Source: Stramenopiles sp. TOSAG23-2
Lineage: Eukaryota; Sar
Length of the DNA stretch: 11,419 nucleotides
NCBI GenBank assembly: GCA_900128395.1
Contig: LT649936.1
Location: 1-11,419, forward strand
Direction: 5' to 3'
Under the pieces are notes generated by a model. It was not told where the DNA came from. It saw only the letters and a program-made list of their open reading frames with translations, and searched no databases. Each line of letters begins with the position of its first letter. Positions within the stretch are counted from its first letter, which is position 1. Below are positions 1-7,608 of this stretch, piece after piece. A program made the position numbers and the translations under genes.

Positions 1-133
1 AAAACGTTTGAAATGGTTGTTGGTTGTACTTCATATTCTTTTATTCTTTCTTTGTTTTTTTTAATCAAAAGCAACAATGGACTAACATTTAATATTGAAT
101 GTTTAATATATTGATTGTTAATCCTATATGCAG
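1..133 (+). other. 3' portion of an intron with acceptor site
   Basis: The reading frame of the downstream exon is closed by a TAA at 119-121, and the first in-frame ATG (128) sits on the acceptor itself: the sequence reads TATATGCAG then GGC, so AG is at 132-133 and the exon starts at 134 in phase 0. A branch-point-like ACTAAC lies at 81-86, about 48 nt upstream, and a T-rich stretch lies at about 36-63. I cannot place the donor; it may be in the first 30 bases or outside the window. Frame 1 is open from 1 to 111, but nothing in it is recognisable. Confidence 0.7.
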
Positions 134-2950
134 GGCGGTGGAATATATGTTGACATTCAATTGGCTGAATTAGTACTCTTCCATTGTGTATTTCAAGGCA
201 ATACTGGTAAGAATGGTGGTGCCCTTTACATTAAAAGTTGGAACGCAAGAAAAAAAACATTATCTATTTTTAACACATCGTTTGTTCAAGCTTCAGATAC
301 AATAGTATTTGATGCCACGCCAGTTGTACCGTGTGTATCTCCATCAGGTTGTATATCAGGGCAAGGAGGCTTTGTTTCAAGTTACAACTCCGCTGCATGT
401 AGTCAGTTGACATGTGGCGATTGTCCAAAAGGAATGCATCGGGCATCGACTACTAGTAATGACTGCTTAACTTGCACCGTCGGAAAATTTACAGAGCAAT
501 CTGGGCAACTGTTATGCAAAGATTGTAGTGCTGGCATGTATAATTTAAAAATCGGGGCATCCATCTGTAAAAATTGTGAAAAAGGTAAATATTGCACTGG
601 TGGAGCGGCGGTTTATAAAGCTTGTGAGCTAGGTTCGTACCAAGATCAAACAGGCAAAGCCAAATGTAAAGTCTGCCCAGGCGGACGCTACCAGCAATCA
701 ACGAAGACAGGACAAACTGATGTATCTGTCTGTTATTTTTGTGTCCCAGGTACATATTTACCTGAATCAAATCAATCTAGTAGTCATACAAGTAGTAACC
801 AATGCCTTCTTTGTAAAAAAGGAATGTATGGCCCAGTTAGCGGTTCAAGCGAGTGCACCAAATGCGATATTGGAAAATACTTCTATGCAACAAAGCCTGG
901 CCAAATTAAGGAATCTGAAGCATGTAAAAAATGTGCCGGTAATACATACACGGATGATGATGGGCAATTAAAATGTAAGATGTGTCCGCAAAACAAACCT
1001 GCAAATGAGGGCCACACAGGATGCAAAGGAGGAGGCTCAAATTTATATGCCGCACCAACAAACATACATGTTTACCCAAACCCAACTGATCCATATCATT
1101 TAAATATTGAATGGAAACCTCCTGTTGGTAAAAATTTAACTTTAACAAATAAATTTATCACAGTGAATCCAGTTGATAGTATAACTACAAAGATAGACAA
1201 CGGTGGCATAGCAAAAGTGTCAGCGTATTTAAATGAAACGAGCACTGGTAGTTTATCGTATCGTGTTGCCGATCGTGTGTATCAAATAGAACTATATATT
1301 GAAGATGGATCCGGCAACCGTATAAGTGAAAAAGCAGAATTTCGTATACCATGGCAAACAACAGAGAGTTGCAGAAGTAGTAGCTTATATTTAAACACAA
1401 ATTCGAAAACATTGGTAAATTGGCAATGCAAAGCATGTCCATTGCATGCCTCATGCGAAGGTTTAATAACTTCATCCGATATCAAAGCAAAGTTTGGCAA
1501 TTGGAGGGATACAGAGGATAATAAATTTTACAATTGTTTACGCCCACAATCGTGTCTTGGTGCACCAAACGATGCGTTAGTATCACGTTTTCCTATTGAA
1601 GCCTCCGTGAAGAATTCAACTGAAGGTTGTGCAAAACATTTTAAAGGCCGTTTATGTGCATCATGTAAGAAAGGTTTTGCTCGTAGTAAAAAACGCGGTT
1701 CATGTTCAAGATGCAAAGAACCAGACAATATATTGTTGTTTATCGGTGCTGGCGTAGTTGGATTAATTGGCACATGCATTTTAATTCGCATTACGGTATT
1801 TAAACCACGGGAAGTACATTTTTCCGATGGTGTCAAAAAGATATTCCTTTCGTATCTACAGTTGGCTTCACTAGCATCTGCTGCTAACGTACCGTGGACA
1901 GAAACGTTTCGTCAATTGTTTGCCATTCAAAAAATATCAACAAGTATTGCTGATGCATTTTTATCACTTGATTGTGTCTTAGAATATACGCCGACATGGA
2001 ACGTTTTTTTAATAAAGTTGTTTGGGGTGTTACTTTTACCAATCTTAATGTTACCTGTAGCGTATGTTGGAATACGATTTTGCTGTAAACGGTTCCGTCA
2101 GGATGATAGTAATTGGACAGATCAATTCATAGCAACGTTAGTATTGTTATGGTATTTAGCATTTCCATCAATTGTACAAAAGTTAACAATGTTGATAACG
2201 TGTACAGGGAAAATAAATAATAAACAATACCTTGTTGTTGATCCAGAAATTGTTTGTTGGGAAGGTGTACATCTTCAAATTGCATCCGTATTCGGTGTAG
2301 TTGGATTAATAATGTATGTCATCGGTTTACCATTTTTGGGGTTGTACATATTAAAAAATACTGATCGTTCAACGCCAAGTGCACAGTTAAGATATGGCAT
2401 CCTTTACGATGGATACTCCAAGAAGTTTTGGTACTGGGAAATAACTGTGGTACTACGTAAACTTGCCATTATATTGATTGGCGAATTTTTAGATGGACAA
2501 AATCAGATTTTATCAATGTTGTTGGTATTATTTATTGTTATATATATTACAGCAACTTGCCAACCGTTTGAGAATGTGGAATTGCTTCGTTTAGAACTAG
2601 CATCGTTGGCCGTATGTTTCATCACCTTTTGGATAGGTAGTTTGTTTTTAGAAGAAAGTGCAACGTGTCGTGATGGGTCAGTTTTTGTTTGTCAAGCTGG
2701 TGCAATTATAGTATTACTTTTGAATGTTGTTGCTGCAATATATTTAGGCGGTACATATGTTCAAGAGAAAGTAAAAGAAAAGAAGGAATTGATGATGAAT
2801 TTTTTTCGTAGCAGTAAGCTTTTCTCTTGTTGTTGTAAAGGAGAGAGTGAACCACCAATTCGTAGAGAATCCTTGTATGAGATGGTGGAAGACGATGGAG
2901 GTGGTTTTGGACAAATTAATGTGGGAGATGATACATACCATGAGCTTTAG
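134..2950 (+). CDS. Multi-pass membrane protein with beta-helix tail, GCC2/GCC3 Cys-rich repeats and FN3-like domain (last exon, 5' partial)
   Basis: Residues are counted from the codon at 128. About 3-60 carry two turns of a right-handed beta-helix pattern (GGGIY, then FxxN...GGALYI), so an N-terminal helix must lie in upstream exons. About 90-300 hold Cys-rich repeats of the ephrin-receptor-like GCC2/GCC3 type, each with a CxxC and a G-x-Y/F step. About 307-410 look like a fibronectin-III or Ig-like fold (PTNIHVYPNP, LNIEWKPP). A second Cys cluster at 414-530 includes WQCKACP and GRLCASCKKG. From about 535 to 876 there are 8-9 hydrophobic helices (535-558, 573-590 weaker, 624-650, 666-690, 714-742, 766-787, 793-812, 821-842, 853-876). 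The cytoplasmic tail starts with a CCC cluster (900-902), a possible palmitoylation site, and is acidic. This architecture is common in stramenopile surface proteins, some with a fungal TRP/Flc-like membrane region; a sensor or channel role is inference only. ATG 128 is unlikely to be the start: no signal peptide follows and it begins mid-domain. Confidence 0.85.
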   Translation, partial: GGGIYVDIQLAELVLFHCVFQGNTGKNGGALYIKSWNARKKTLSIFNTSFVQASDTIVFDATPVVPCVSPSGCISGQGGFVSSYNSAACSQLTCGDCPKGMHRASTTSNDCLTCTVGKFTEQSGQLLCKDCSAGMYNLKIGASICKNCEKGKYCTGGAAVYKACELGSYQDQTGKAKCKVCPGGRYQQSTKTGQTDVSVCYFCVPGTYLPESNQSSSHTSSNQCLLCKKGMYGPVSGSSECTKCDIGKYFYATKPGQIKESEACKKCAGNTYTDDDGQLKCKMCPQNKPANEGHTGCKGGGSNLYAAPTNIHVYPNPTDPYHLNIEWKPPVGKNLTLTNKFITVNPVDSITTKIDNGGIAKVSAYLNETSTGSLSYRVADRVYQIELYIEDGSGNRISEKAEFRIPWQTTESCRSSSLYLNTNSKTLVNWQCKACPLHASCEGLITSSDIKAKFGNWRDTEDNKFYNCLRPQSCLGAPNDALVSRFPIEASVKNSTEGCAKHFKGRLCASCKKGFARSKKRGSCSRCKEPDNILLFIGAGVVGLIGTCILIRITVFKPREVHFSDGVKKIFLSYLQLASLASAANVPWTETFRQLFAIQKISTSIADAFLSLDCVLEYTPTWNVFLIKLFGVLLLPILMLPVAYVGIRFCCKRFRQDDSNWTDQFIATLVLLWYLAFPSIVQKLTMLITCTGKINNKQYLVVDPEIVCWEGVHLQIASVFGVVGLIMYVIGLPFLGLYILKNTDRSTPSAQLRYGILYDGYSKKFWYWEITVVLRKLAIILIGEFLDGQNQILSMLLVLFIVIYITATCQPFENVELLRLELASLAVCFITFWIGSLFLEESATCRDGSVFVCQAGAIIVLLLNVVAAIYLGGTYVQEKVKEKKELMMNFFRSSKLFSCCCKGESEPPIRRESLYEMVEDDGGGFGQINVGDDTYHEL

Positions 2951-3391
2951 AGCAGCAGTCCCTTAATATAGTTCGTAGAGAGAGTTTTAAATGATATATA
3001 TATACAAAAACTTTTATTTAACAAGATGCCCATCATCAACTATTAAAATATTAGCATGGGAATATGATAGCATTCACTTTAACCTTATTATTAATATTTA
3101 TTTTTTTCCATTCCCTATCCCGTCCATCCAGAATGACATGAAAATAAATCGGAAGAAGAATAATTATTAATTTAGAATAAAAAACAACATATAAAACATA
3201 ATTTATATTTATAAAATGATAGAAAGCACCAGCACCAACATAAAATTTCAATATATACAACGTATAAAAGATTTTATAATTTCGTTTGCGGAATATTATT
3301 TACTCAATATTTCTTATTTTACGTATGTAGAAAATAATTATTAACACAATATTATATTCAAATACAATATAATTATTATTACGTATATAAA
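2951..3391 (+). other. Intergenic: 3' UTR of the membrane protein gene and upstream region of SUMF1
   Basis: This stretch is very A+T-rich and has no credible ORF. The membrane-protein side has a short AGAGAGAG tract at 2977-2984 and then TA-rich sequence. The SUMF1 side contains a canonical-looking TATAAAAG at 3263-3270, about 122 nt before the SUMF1 ATG. It could be a TATA box, but such strings are expected by chance at this composition. No RNA gene was seen. Confidence 0.4.
2977..2984 (+). other. Sense-strand GA tract after the membrane-protein stop codon
   Basis: AGAGAGAG starts 27 nt after the TAG stop, in the context AATATAGT...GTAGAGAGAG. It belongs to a set of similar tracts found after four stop codons in this window. 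Its function is unknown; a role in 3'-end formation or mRNA stability is inference. Confidence 0.4.
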
Positions 3392-4348
3392 ATGAATAAT
3401 CAATCACCATTTATTACAATAATAATTTTAATAATAATAATAATATTTAATACAATCAATCATATCCATGCAAATAATAATATTAATAATAATGATCAAA
3501 TAATAAATGCGATGAATATGAAATGGGGGAAAGTGCCAGGTGGTGAATTTTATATCGGAACAAATAAACCAGAAATACCATTAGATGATGAAAGTCCAGA
3601 AAGAAAAGCTACTGTGGAACCATTTGAAATGATGATATATGAAGCAAGTAATGAAAATTATTGGGCATTTGCCAATGCAACTGGATATGTATCGGACAGT
3701 GAACAATTTAAATGGTCTTTTGTTTTTGAAAATATGTTGCCAGCACGTATAAAAGATGAAATTACACAAAGTGCAGCGGCTGCCCCATGGTGGTTACCAG
3801 TACCCGATGCAACCTGGCGCGCACCTGAAGGGGAAGGATCTAACATTTTAAAACGTTTAAACCATCCTGTTGTACATGTATCTTGGAATGATGCACAAGA
3901 ATTTTGTAAATTTATTGGTGGTCGTTTGCCTACTGAAATTGAATGGGAACGAGCTGCTCGTGGAGGAAAACGTGGACGTATGTATCCGTGGGGCAATAAA
4001 TTAATGCCAAGGGGTAAACATAGATGTAATATATGGCATGGAGATTTTCCAAAAAAAAATACGGAAGATGATGGCTACATGTGGTCTGCACCAATAGATG
4101 CATTTGGCCCTCAAAATAAATATGGATTTTATAATATAGTAGGAAATGTATGGGAATGGGTGGAAGATGATTGGATACCAAATCATGGAAAAAAACAACA
4201 AGGTATGACATATGATAAATGTAAAAAAGGTGGATCATATATGTGCCATAAATCGTATTGTTTTCGTTATCGTGTAGCTGCTCGTAGTCATAATAGTGCT
4301 GATAGTGCTGCAAGTAATTTAGGATTTCGATGTGCCAGAGATTTGTAA
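3392..4348 (+). CDS. SUMF1: Formylglycine-generating enzyme (sulfatase-modifying factor 1)
   Basis: The enzyme oxidises the active-site cysteine of newly made sulfatases to formylglycine in the ER lumen. The 318-aa ORF is complete and intronless. Residues 7-27 form a hydrophobic signal peptide (Ile-rich core ending HIHA), followed by a short Asn-rich spacer. The FGE-sulfatase domain runs from about 44 to the end: WGKVPGGEFYIGT at 45-57, HPVVHVSWNDA at 158-168, GRLPTEIEWE at 177-186, YPWGNKL at 198-204 and GNVWEW at 251-256. The catalytic pair is Cys285 and Cys290 in SYMCHKSYC, equivalent to human C336 and C341, so the protein should be active. Cys172 and Cys314 match the human C218-C365 disulfide. 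The second human disulfide (C235-C346) is absent, with Ala189 and Val295 at those sites. The N-terminal region is shorter than in human SUMF1 and lacks the N-terminal Cys pair. The protein ends CARDL, with no clear KDEL signal. The Met at 3392 is the first one ahead of the signal peptide. Confidence 0.96.
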   Translation: MNNQSPFITIIILIIIIIFNTINHIHANNNINNNDQIINAMNMKWGKVPGGEFYIGTNKPEIPLDDESPERKATVEPFEMMIYEASNENYWAFANATGYVSDSEQFKWSFVFENMLPARIKDEITQSAAAAPWWLPVPDATWRAPEGEGSNILKRLNHPVVHVSWNDAQEFCKFIGGRLPTEIEWERAARGGKRGRMYPWGNKLMPRGKHRCNIWHGDFPKKNTEDDGYMWSAPIDAFGPQNKYGFYNIVGNVWEWVEDDWIPNHGKKQQGMTYDKCKKGGSYMCHKSYCFRYRVAARSHNSADSAASNLGFRCARDL

Positions 4349-4358
4349 AAAATATAGT

Positions 4359-4383
4359 AGGAGGAAGGGAGAGAGAGAAAAGG
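4359..4383 (+). other. Sense-strand GA tract after the SUMF1 stop codon
   Basis: This is an almost pure purine run with (GA)5 at 4369-4378, starting 21 nt after the stop. It is preceded by AATATAGT, a string also seen before the tract of the membrane-protein gene. Confidence 0.45.
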
Positions 4384-4501
4384 TGTTTATAAAAATAAAT
4401 ATTTTTGTAAAAAATCTGTTTTTTTATTGAACAAAGAATGTAATATTTTATTAAAATAAATGATGGTTATTACATTTTTAAAAATTTTATTAATTGCGTA
4501 C

Positions 4502-4525
4502 TTCTCTCTCTCTCACTCCCTCACT
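4502..4525 (-). other. Sense-strand GA tract after the NAD kinase fusion stop codon
   Basis: On the minus strand the sequence right after TAG is purine-rich, and a GAGAGAGAGAGAA core lies at 4514-4502, starting 12 nt after the stop. On the plus strand it reads as a CT repeat. Confidence 0.45.
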
Positions 4526-6973
4526 CTACACTTTCAACGGCTGTTTCAAACGAATACTTCGTAATGTAGCATCTTTACTCAATTCAAATTTAGCTTTATA
4601 ACCATGTGGCATATCATATGAACGAATTCCATCAAGTGTTAATGTTGTATCCCAACCTAACGATAATACAGTCATTGCATTGCACCATCCATGCCTACCT
4701 TCATATAATGGTTTATATAATTTGTTAACAACCGGTTCTCTAACTAAATATTGAATATATGGGGAATCAGAATCAAATGTATGGGCATCATTTAAATTAT
4801 GTGAAATATTATAAATACTTCCTTTATCTATATCTAACATTCCAGCTTCATCAAGTACACGTTTCACAACTTCTGGATGTATCATAGCTGCATTGCTCAT
4901 CCATGCCGTGGAACCAGTACCTGTACAAGCTAATAAGCCGGAACTTAGTTTTTTTTTATAATTTCCTTCATCTTCCCCATCTAAAAACAATGCATGTGAT
5001 ACAGGATGACTTGGATCACGTTCAGCAAAGAAAATTTCATTTAATGCATAATGATCTAAATCTTCAATGGCATCACCAAGTGGACTTATTAATGTTACTT
5101 TCAACCGTTTGTGCATTTTCCAATGAAATGCTTGTTTCTTTAATACTAAATGTAATAACTTATCAAATGTACGTGTAGTATTATTCATTGTGTAGCAACA
5201 TAAAGCACCTTTACTTCCTTTTCCATCTGTATTAATCCCAACCAGAGGTATATCTGGTGATTTTATTTGAGATGCTAATTTTAAAAATGTGCCATCACCA
5301 CCGGCAGCTATCATACAATCAAATTGATCCATTGTCGTTAAATCAAATTCATTATCTACATTACGTTCCGCACGTTTAACCGTGTATTGAATATTTCTCT
5401 GTTCCAATACATTTAACATATGTTCAATAGTTGCTTCATGTACAAAATGTCGTTCCTTTAATAATTCTACATTAAATCCTTGATCTTTCAATATATTATC
5501 CATTGTTTTTTCATCATCATTTTCATTATTATTTAATAATATTAATTTTTCGGTTAAACTTTGATATCTAGATTTTTTTAATAAAATACCAACATTTGAT
5601 ACAGAAATAATATTTTGATCACCATAATCTTTATTGTTATTGTTATTATAGTAATCATCATCTTTTGGTGCTATTTTTCTTTCAACAATTTTTAAATCGT
5701 TATAATTATCTTCTTCTTTTGTTATTATATTTTTCTTATGATTATTATTGCTGACAAAATTATCTTTAATTTCACTATAACTTTGTTCTCTTATTAATTC
5801 ATTCTCTGCATGTCTATCATCCGTAAATTGATCTAATTTATTTAAATCATCTTCCATATCTTTTTCTTTCTCAATATTATTATTATTATTATTATTATTA
5901 CTTTCTAATGAAACACTTAATTTATCAATTGCATCAATACTATCATTATTATTTTTCATATGTTTAATATATTCATCATCCATTGTATTTACAAATTTTG
6001 GATGGTTTGGTATTAAACGTTTGACACGTCTAGATTCTTCCAATAAACTTTGAGTATTATATACATTACGTACAATTTTCGTATATTCTTCTTGTCCATT
6101 ATTTTTATGCAAATTATTGCTTCGTGTATGATCCCATGGACATATCGAACGAAAATATTCAAAAGTTGGAAAAATTTCATCTGGATTATATGGATTACGT
6201 CTTGTATAATGTAATATTTGTCCATTATTAATTTGATCTTGTTTATCATTTGAATATCCTAATGACGTAAAACGACCTTGACTCATTCTTTCTAAACGTA
6301 ATCGAAATGCCCACATGACTTCGCCATGACAAACAACTATTGCTTTTTCATCTGGACATTCACGATGAAGCATAGTTAAAAAACGATCAACTCTTTGTGC
6401 AACATTTGCTAAACTTTCTCCTCCAGGAGGACTCCAAAAAAATCGATCACGGTCCCTTCGTTTTAATTCATGGCTAAATTTTTTAATTCGTTCTTCTTGG
6501 GACATGAGATCCAATTGGCCCCAATCTCTTTCTCTTAAAAATACTTCAGCAAACCAATTGCATTCTTTTGGAAAATCCAATAATGCAGCTGTTTCCATAG
6601 CCCGTATGTATTCACTTGTATAATGTCGGTTAAATGAATTAATATCAAAATTTTGCTTTATCCAACTGCCAGCTGCTCTAGATTGAGCACGTCCTTTATC
6701 TGTTAAACGCCATAACGATGAATGACGTTTCAAAAATTCACCTTCGTATAATGAATGATCCCCAGATAAAGACAATTGCCTTGCAACATTCCCTTCTGAT
6801 TCACCATGCCGAACTAATATTAAATCTAATACGCGTGCCTGGCGTGTTGTTCCATTATTATTATTACTACTAGTAGTAGTAGTATAAGCAGCAACCAACT
6901 TTTTATAATATGATGGTCTTATAGAGGATGATGATTGTCTTGAAACATGATGCAGAAGAAATTGTTTCAACAT
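4526..6973 (-). CDS. Histidine phosphatase (phosphoglycerate-mutase-like)-NAD kinase fusion, predicted mitochondrial
   Basis: This is a two-domain protein of 815 aa from the Met at 6973 (823 aa from 6997). Residues 1-49 have no Asp or Glu and several Arg/Lys/His, which looks like a mitochondrial presequence. The phosphatase domain spans about 50-285: RHG at 55-57 with His56 the phosphorylated residue, Arg124, Glu148 in ERDWG and His216 in CHGE. It resembles the DET1-like RHGESEGN group more than glycolytic mutases. A low-complexity linker at about 332-457 is rich in Asn, Asp and Lys, with eight Asn at 359-366. The NAD kinase domain runs from about 458 to the end: GGDGT at 558-562, VGINTDGKGSKGALC nearby, NE at 645-646 and TGTGSTAW at 684-691. 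The GINTD...SKG form points to the NADK2 (mitochondrial) branch. NAD kinase makes NADP from NAD; the partner domain's substrate is unknown. Met6973 is preferred because the extra residues from 6997 come from a tandem duplicate read in another frame. Confidence 0.93.
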   Translation of the reverse strand: MLKQFLLHHVSRQSSSSIRPSYYKKLVAAYTTTTSSNNNNGTTRQARVLDLILVRHGESEGNVARQLSLSGDHSLYEGEFLKRHSSLWRLTDKGRAQSRAAGSWIKQNFDINSFNRHYTSEYIRAMETAALLDFPKECNWFAEVFLRERDWGQLDLMSQEERIKKFSHELKRRDRDRFFWSPPGGESLANVAQRVDRFLTMLHRECPDEKAIVVCHGEVMWAFRLRLERMSQGRFTSLGYSNDKQDQINNGQILHYTRRNPYNPDEIFPTFEYFRSICPWDHTRSNNLHKNNGQEEYTKIVRNVYNTQSLLEESRRVKRLIPNHPKFVNTMDDEYIKHMKNNNDSIDAIDKLSVSLESNNNNNNNNIEKEKDMEDDLNKLDQFTDDRHAENELIREQSYSEIKDNFVSNNNHKKNIITKEEDNYNDLKIVERKIAPKDDDYYNNNNNKDYGDQNIISVSNVGILLKKSRYQSLTEKLILLNNNENDDEKTMDNILKDQGFNVELLKERHFVHEATIEHMLNVLEQRNIQYTVKRAERNVDNEFDLTTMDQFDCMIAAGGDGTFLKLASQIKSPDIPLVGINTDGKGSKGALCCYTMNNTTRTFDKLLHLVLKKQAFHWKMHKRLKVTLISPLGDAIEDLDHYALNEIFFAERDPSHPVSHALFLDGEDEGNYKKKLSSGLLACTGTGSTAWMSNAAMIHPEVVKRVLDEAGMLDIDKGSIYNISHNLNDAHTFDSDSPYIQYLVREPVVNKLYKPLYEGRHGWCNAMTVLSLGWDTTLTLDGIRSYDMPHGYKAKFELSKDATLRSIRLKQPLKV
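5873..5900 (-). repeat. (AAT)n trinucleotide run encoding poly-Asn in the interdomain linker
   Basis: Uninterrupted ATT units on the plus strand encode eight consecutive Asn in the phosphatase-kinase linker. Smaller Asn runs flank it. This is a likely length-polymorphic site in a tolerant, disordered region. Confidence 0.85.
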
Positions 6974-7083
6974 GATGATGAGTAGTATAAGCAGCAACCA
7001 ACTTTTTATAATATGATGGTCTTATAGAGGATGATGATTGTCTTGAAACATGATGCAGAAGAAATTGTTTCAACATGATGATG
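6878..7083. repeat. Perfect 103-bp tandem duplication (two copies) over the 5' end of the NAD kinase fusion gene
   Basis: Positions 6878-6980 and 6981-7083 are identical base for base when aligned by eye, with a head-to-tail junction and no spacer. Each copy holds the same ATG and about 32 codons of presequence on the minus strand. Because 103 is not a multiple of three, the upstream copy is out of frame with the gene. Complete identity means a recent event, gene conversion or an assembly artefact. Confidence 0.95.
6903..7076 (-). pseudogene. Out-of-frame duplicate of the presequence: 57-aa upstream ORF
   Basis: The ATG of the upstream repeat copy (7074-7076) starts an ORF whose first 32 residues (MLKQFLLHHV...) equal the true presequence. 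It then crosses the repeat junction into another frame (HHHVETISS...) and stops within the downstream copy at 6903. It overlaps the genuine start at 6973. If transcripts begin upstream of 7076 it would act as an inhibitory uORF; if the start site lies between the two ATGs it is silent. Confidence 0.6.
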
Positions 7084-7421
7084 ACTATTAAATTGAAAAA
7101 AAAAAATGTTAAAATTAGATATATACGTGATACCAAAAATGTCAAGAAAATATATATTAATATATATAGAGAGATATACATAAATAAGCATCTTCCTTTC
7201 TTCCATTATATATATACACACACATAGCAATAAAAGTTGTAGATATTTTATGTGTGTTTTTATTTTGTGTTTTTTCTTCGTTTTCGCACATTTTCCGATT
7301 TCACCTATCAAATGGCCATAGTTTACCAGGTATGATAAAAGTTGATGGAGAGGTGGAGAGGTCGTGCACAGATTAGCATATGAATAAGATGAAGTGCTAT
7401 TTATATACTAAATAGATAAAT

Positions 7422-7572
7422 ATATTACGATATGTGTGTGTGTGTGAGATTAATATGACGTATGCATATATATTATAAAATCAGGTCTCAACAAACCTGT
7501 TTTTCAAGAAGTAAATACTGTACGATATGCAACATATGTGTGTATAATATTTAAATTAATATGACGTATGCA
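7422..7572. repeat. Diverged direct repeat of roughly 100 bp containing ATTAATATGACGTATGCA
   Basis: TACGATATG...TGTGTG followed by ATTAATATGACGTATGCA occurs twice: starting near 7426, with the 18-mer at 7449-7466, and starting near 7521, with the 18-mer at 7555-7572. The 18-mer is identical in both; the rest has indels and substitutions. The shared core TGACGTA resembles a bZIP/CRE-type site, which is only a motif-level resemblance. Confidence 0.55.
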
Positions 7573-7583
7573 GTATGCATATA

Positions 7584-7602
7584 TATACGAGCGCTTCGTA
7601 TA
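7584..7602. other. Small inverted repeat (7-bp arms, 5-nt loop) downstream of MCM7
   Basis: TATACGA and TCGTATA flank the loop GCGCT. It lies about 52 nt past the MCM7 stop on the minus strand, directly after the GA tract. It could be a 3' UTR hairpin, but the stem is short and A+T-rich. Confidence 0.35.
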
Positions 7603-7608
7603 AAATTT

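Larger units (their letters stand above)
4349..4525. terminator. Convergent 3' ends of SUMF1 and the NAD kinase fusion gene, with candidate poly(A) signals on both strands
   Basis: Only 177 bp separate the two stop codons, so the 3' UTRs are short or overlap. On the plus strand AATAAA occurs at 4394-4399 and 4455-4460. On the minus strand AATAAA occurs as TTTATT at 4486-4491 (about 35 nt past the NAD kinase stop), 4447-4452 and 4423-4428. The region is A+T-rich, so individual hexamers are weak evidence. Each end also carries a GA tract on its own sense strand. Confidence 0.5.

Noticed and set aside
1-111. Open frame 1 at the left edge as an upstream exon
   Set aside because: It is short, A+T-rich and contains the T-rich stretch and branch-point-like motif expected of an intron; no donor or domain match can be shown.
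128-133. ATG at 128 as the true start of the membrane protein
   Set aside because: The ATG overlaps a splice acceptor (TATATGCAG), the coding sequence starts in the middle of a beta-helix repeat, and there is no signal peptide although the protein has a large Cys-rich ectodomain.
3930-4313. Minus-strand ORF of 127 codons opposite SUMF1
   Set aside because: It is the antisense shadow of a clearly coding sequence, with low-complexity His/Tyr-rich content and no domain.
6878-7083. The tandem repeat as a 103-nt intron whose removal restores a single copy
   Set aside because: Exact removal of one copy would need AGGT within the minus-strand unit, and none is present.
7006-7311. Minus-strand 101-codon ORF upstream of the NAD kinase fusion
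   Set aside because: It runs through TA/CA simple repeats into the third frame of the duplicated block; the peptide is low-complexity and the frame has no relation to the gene.
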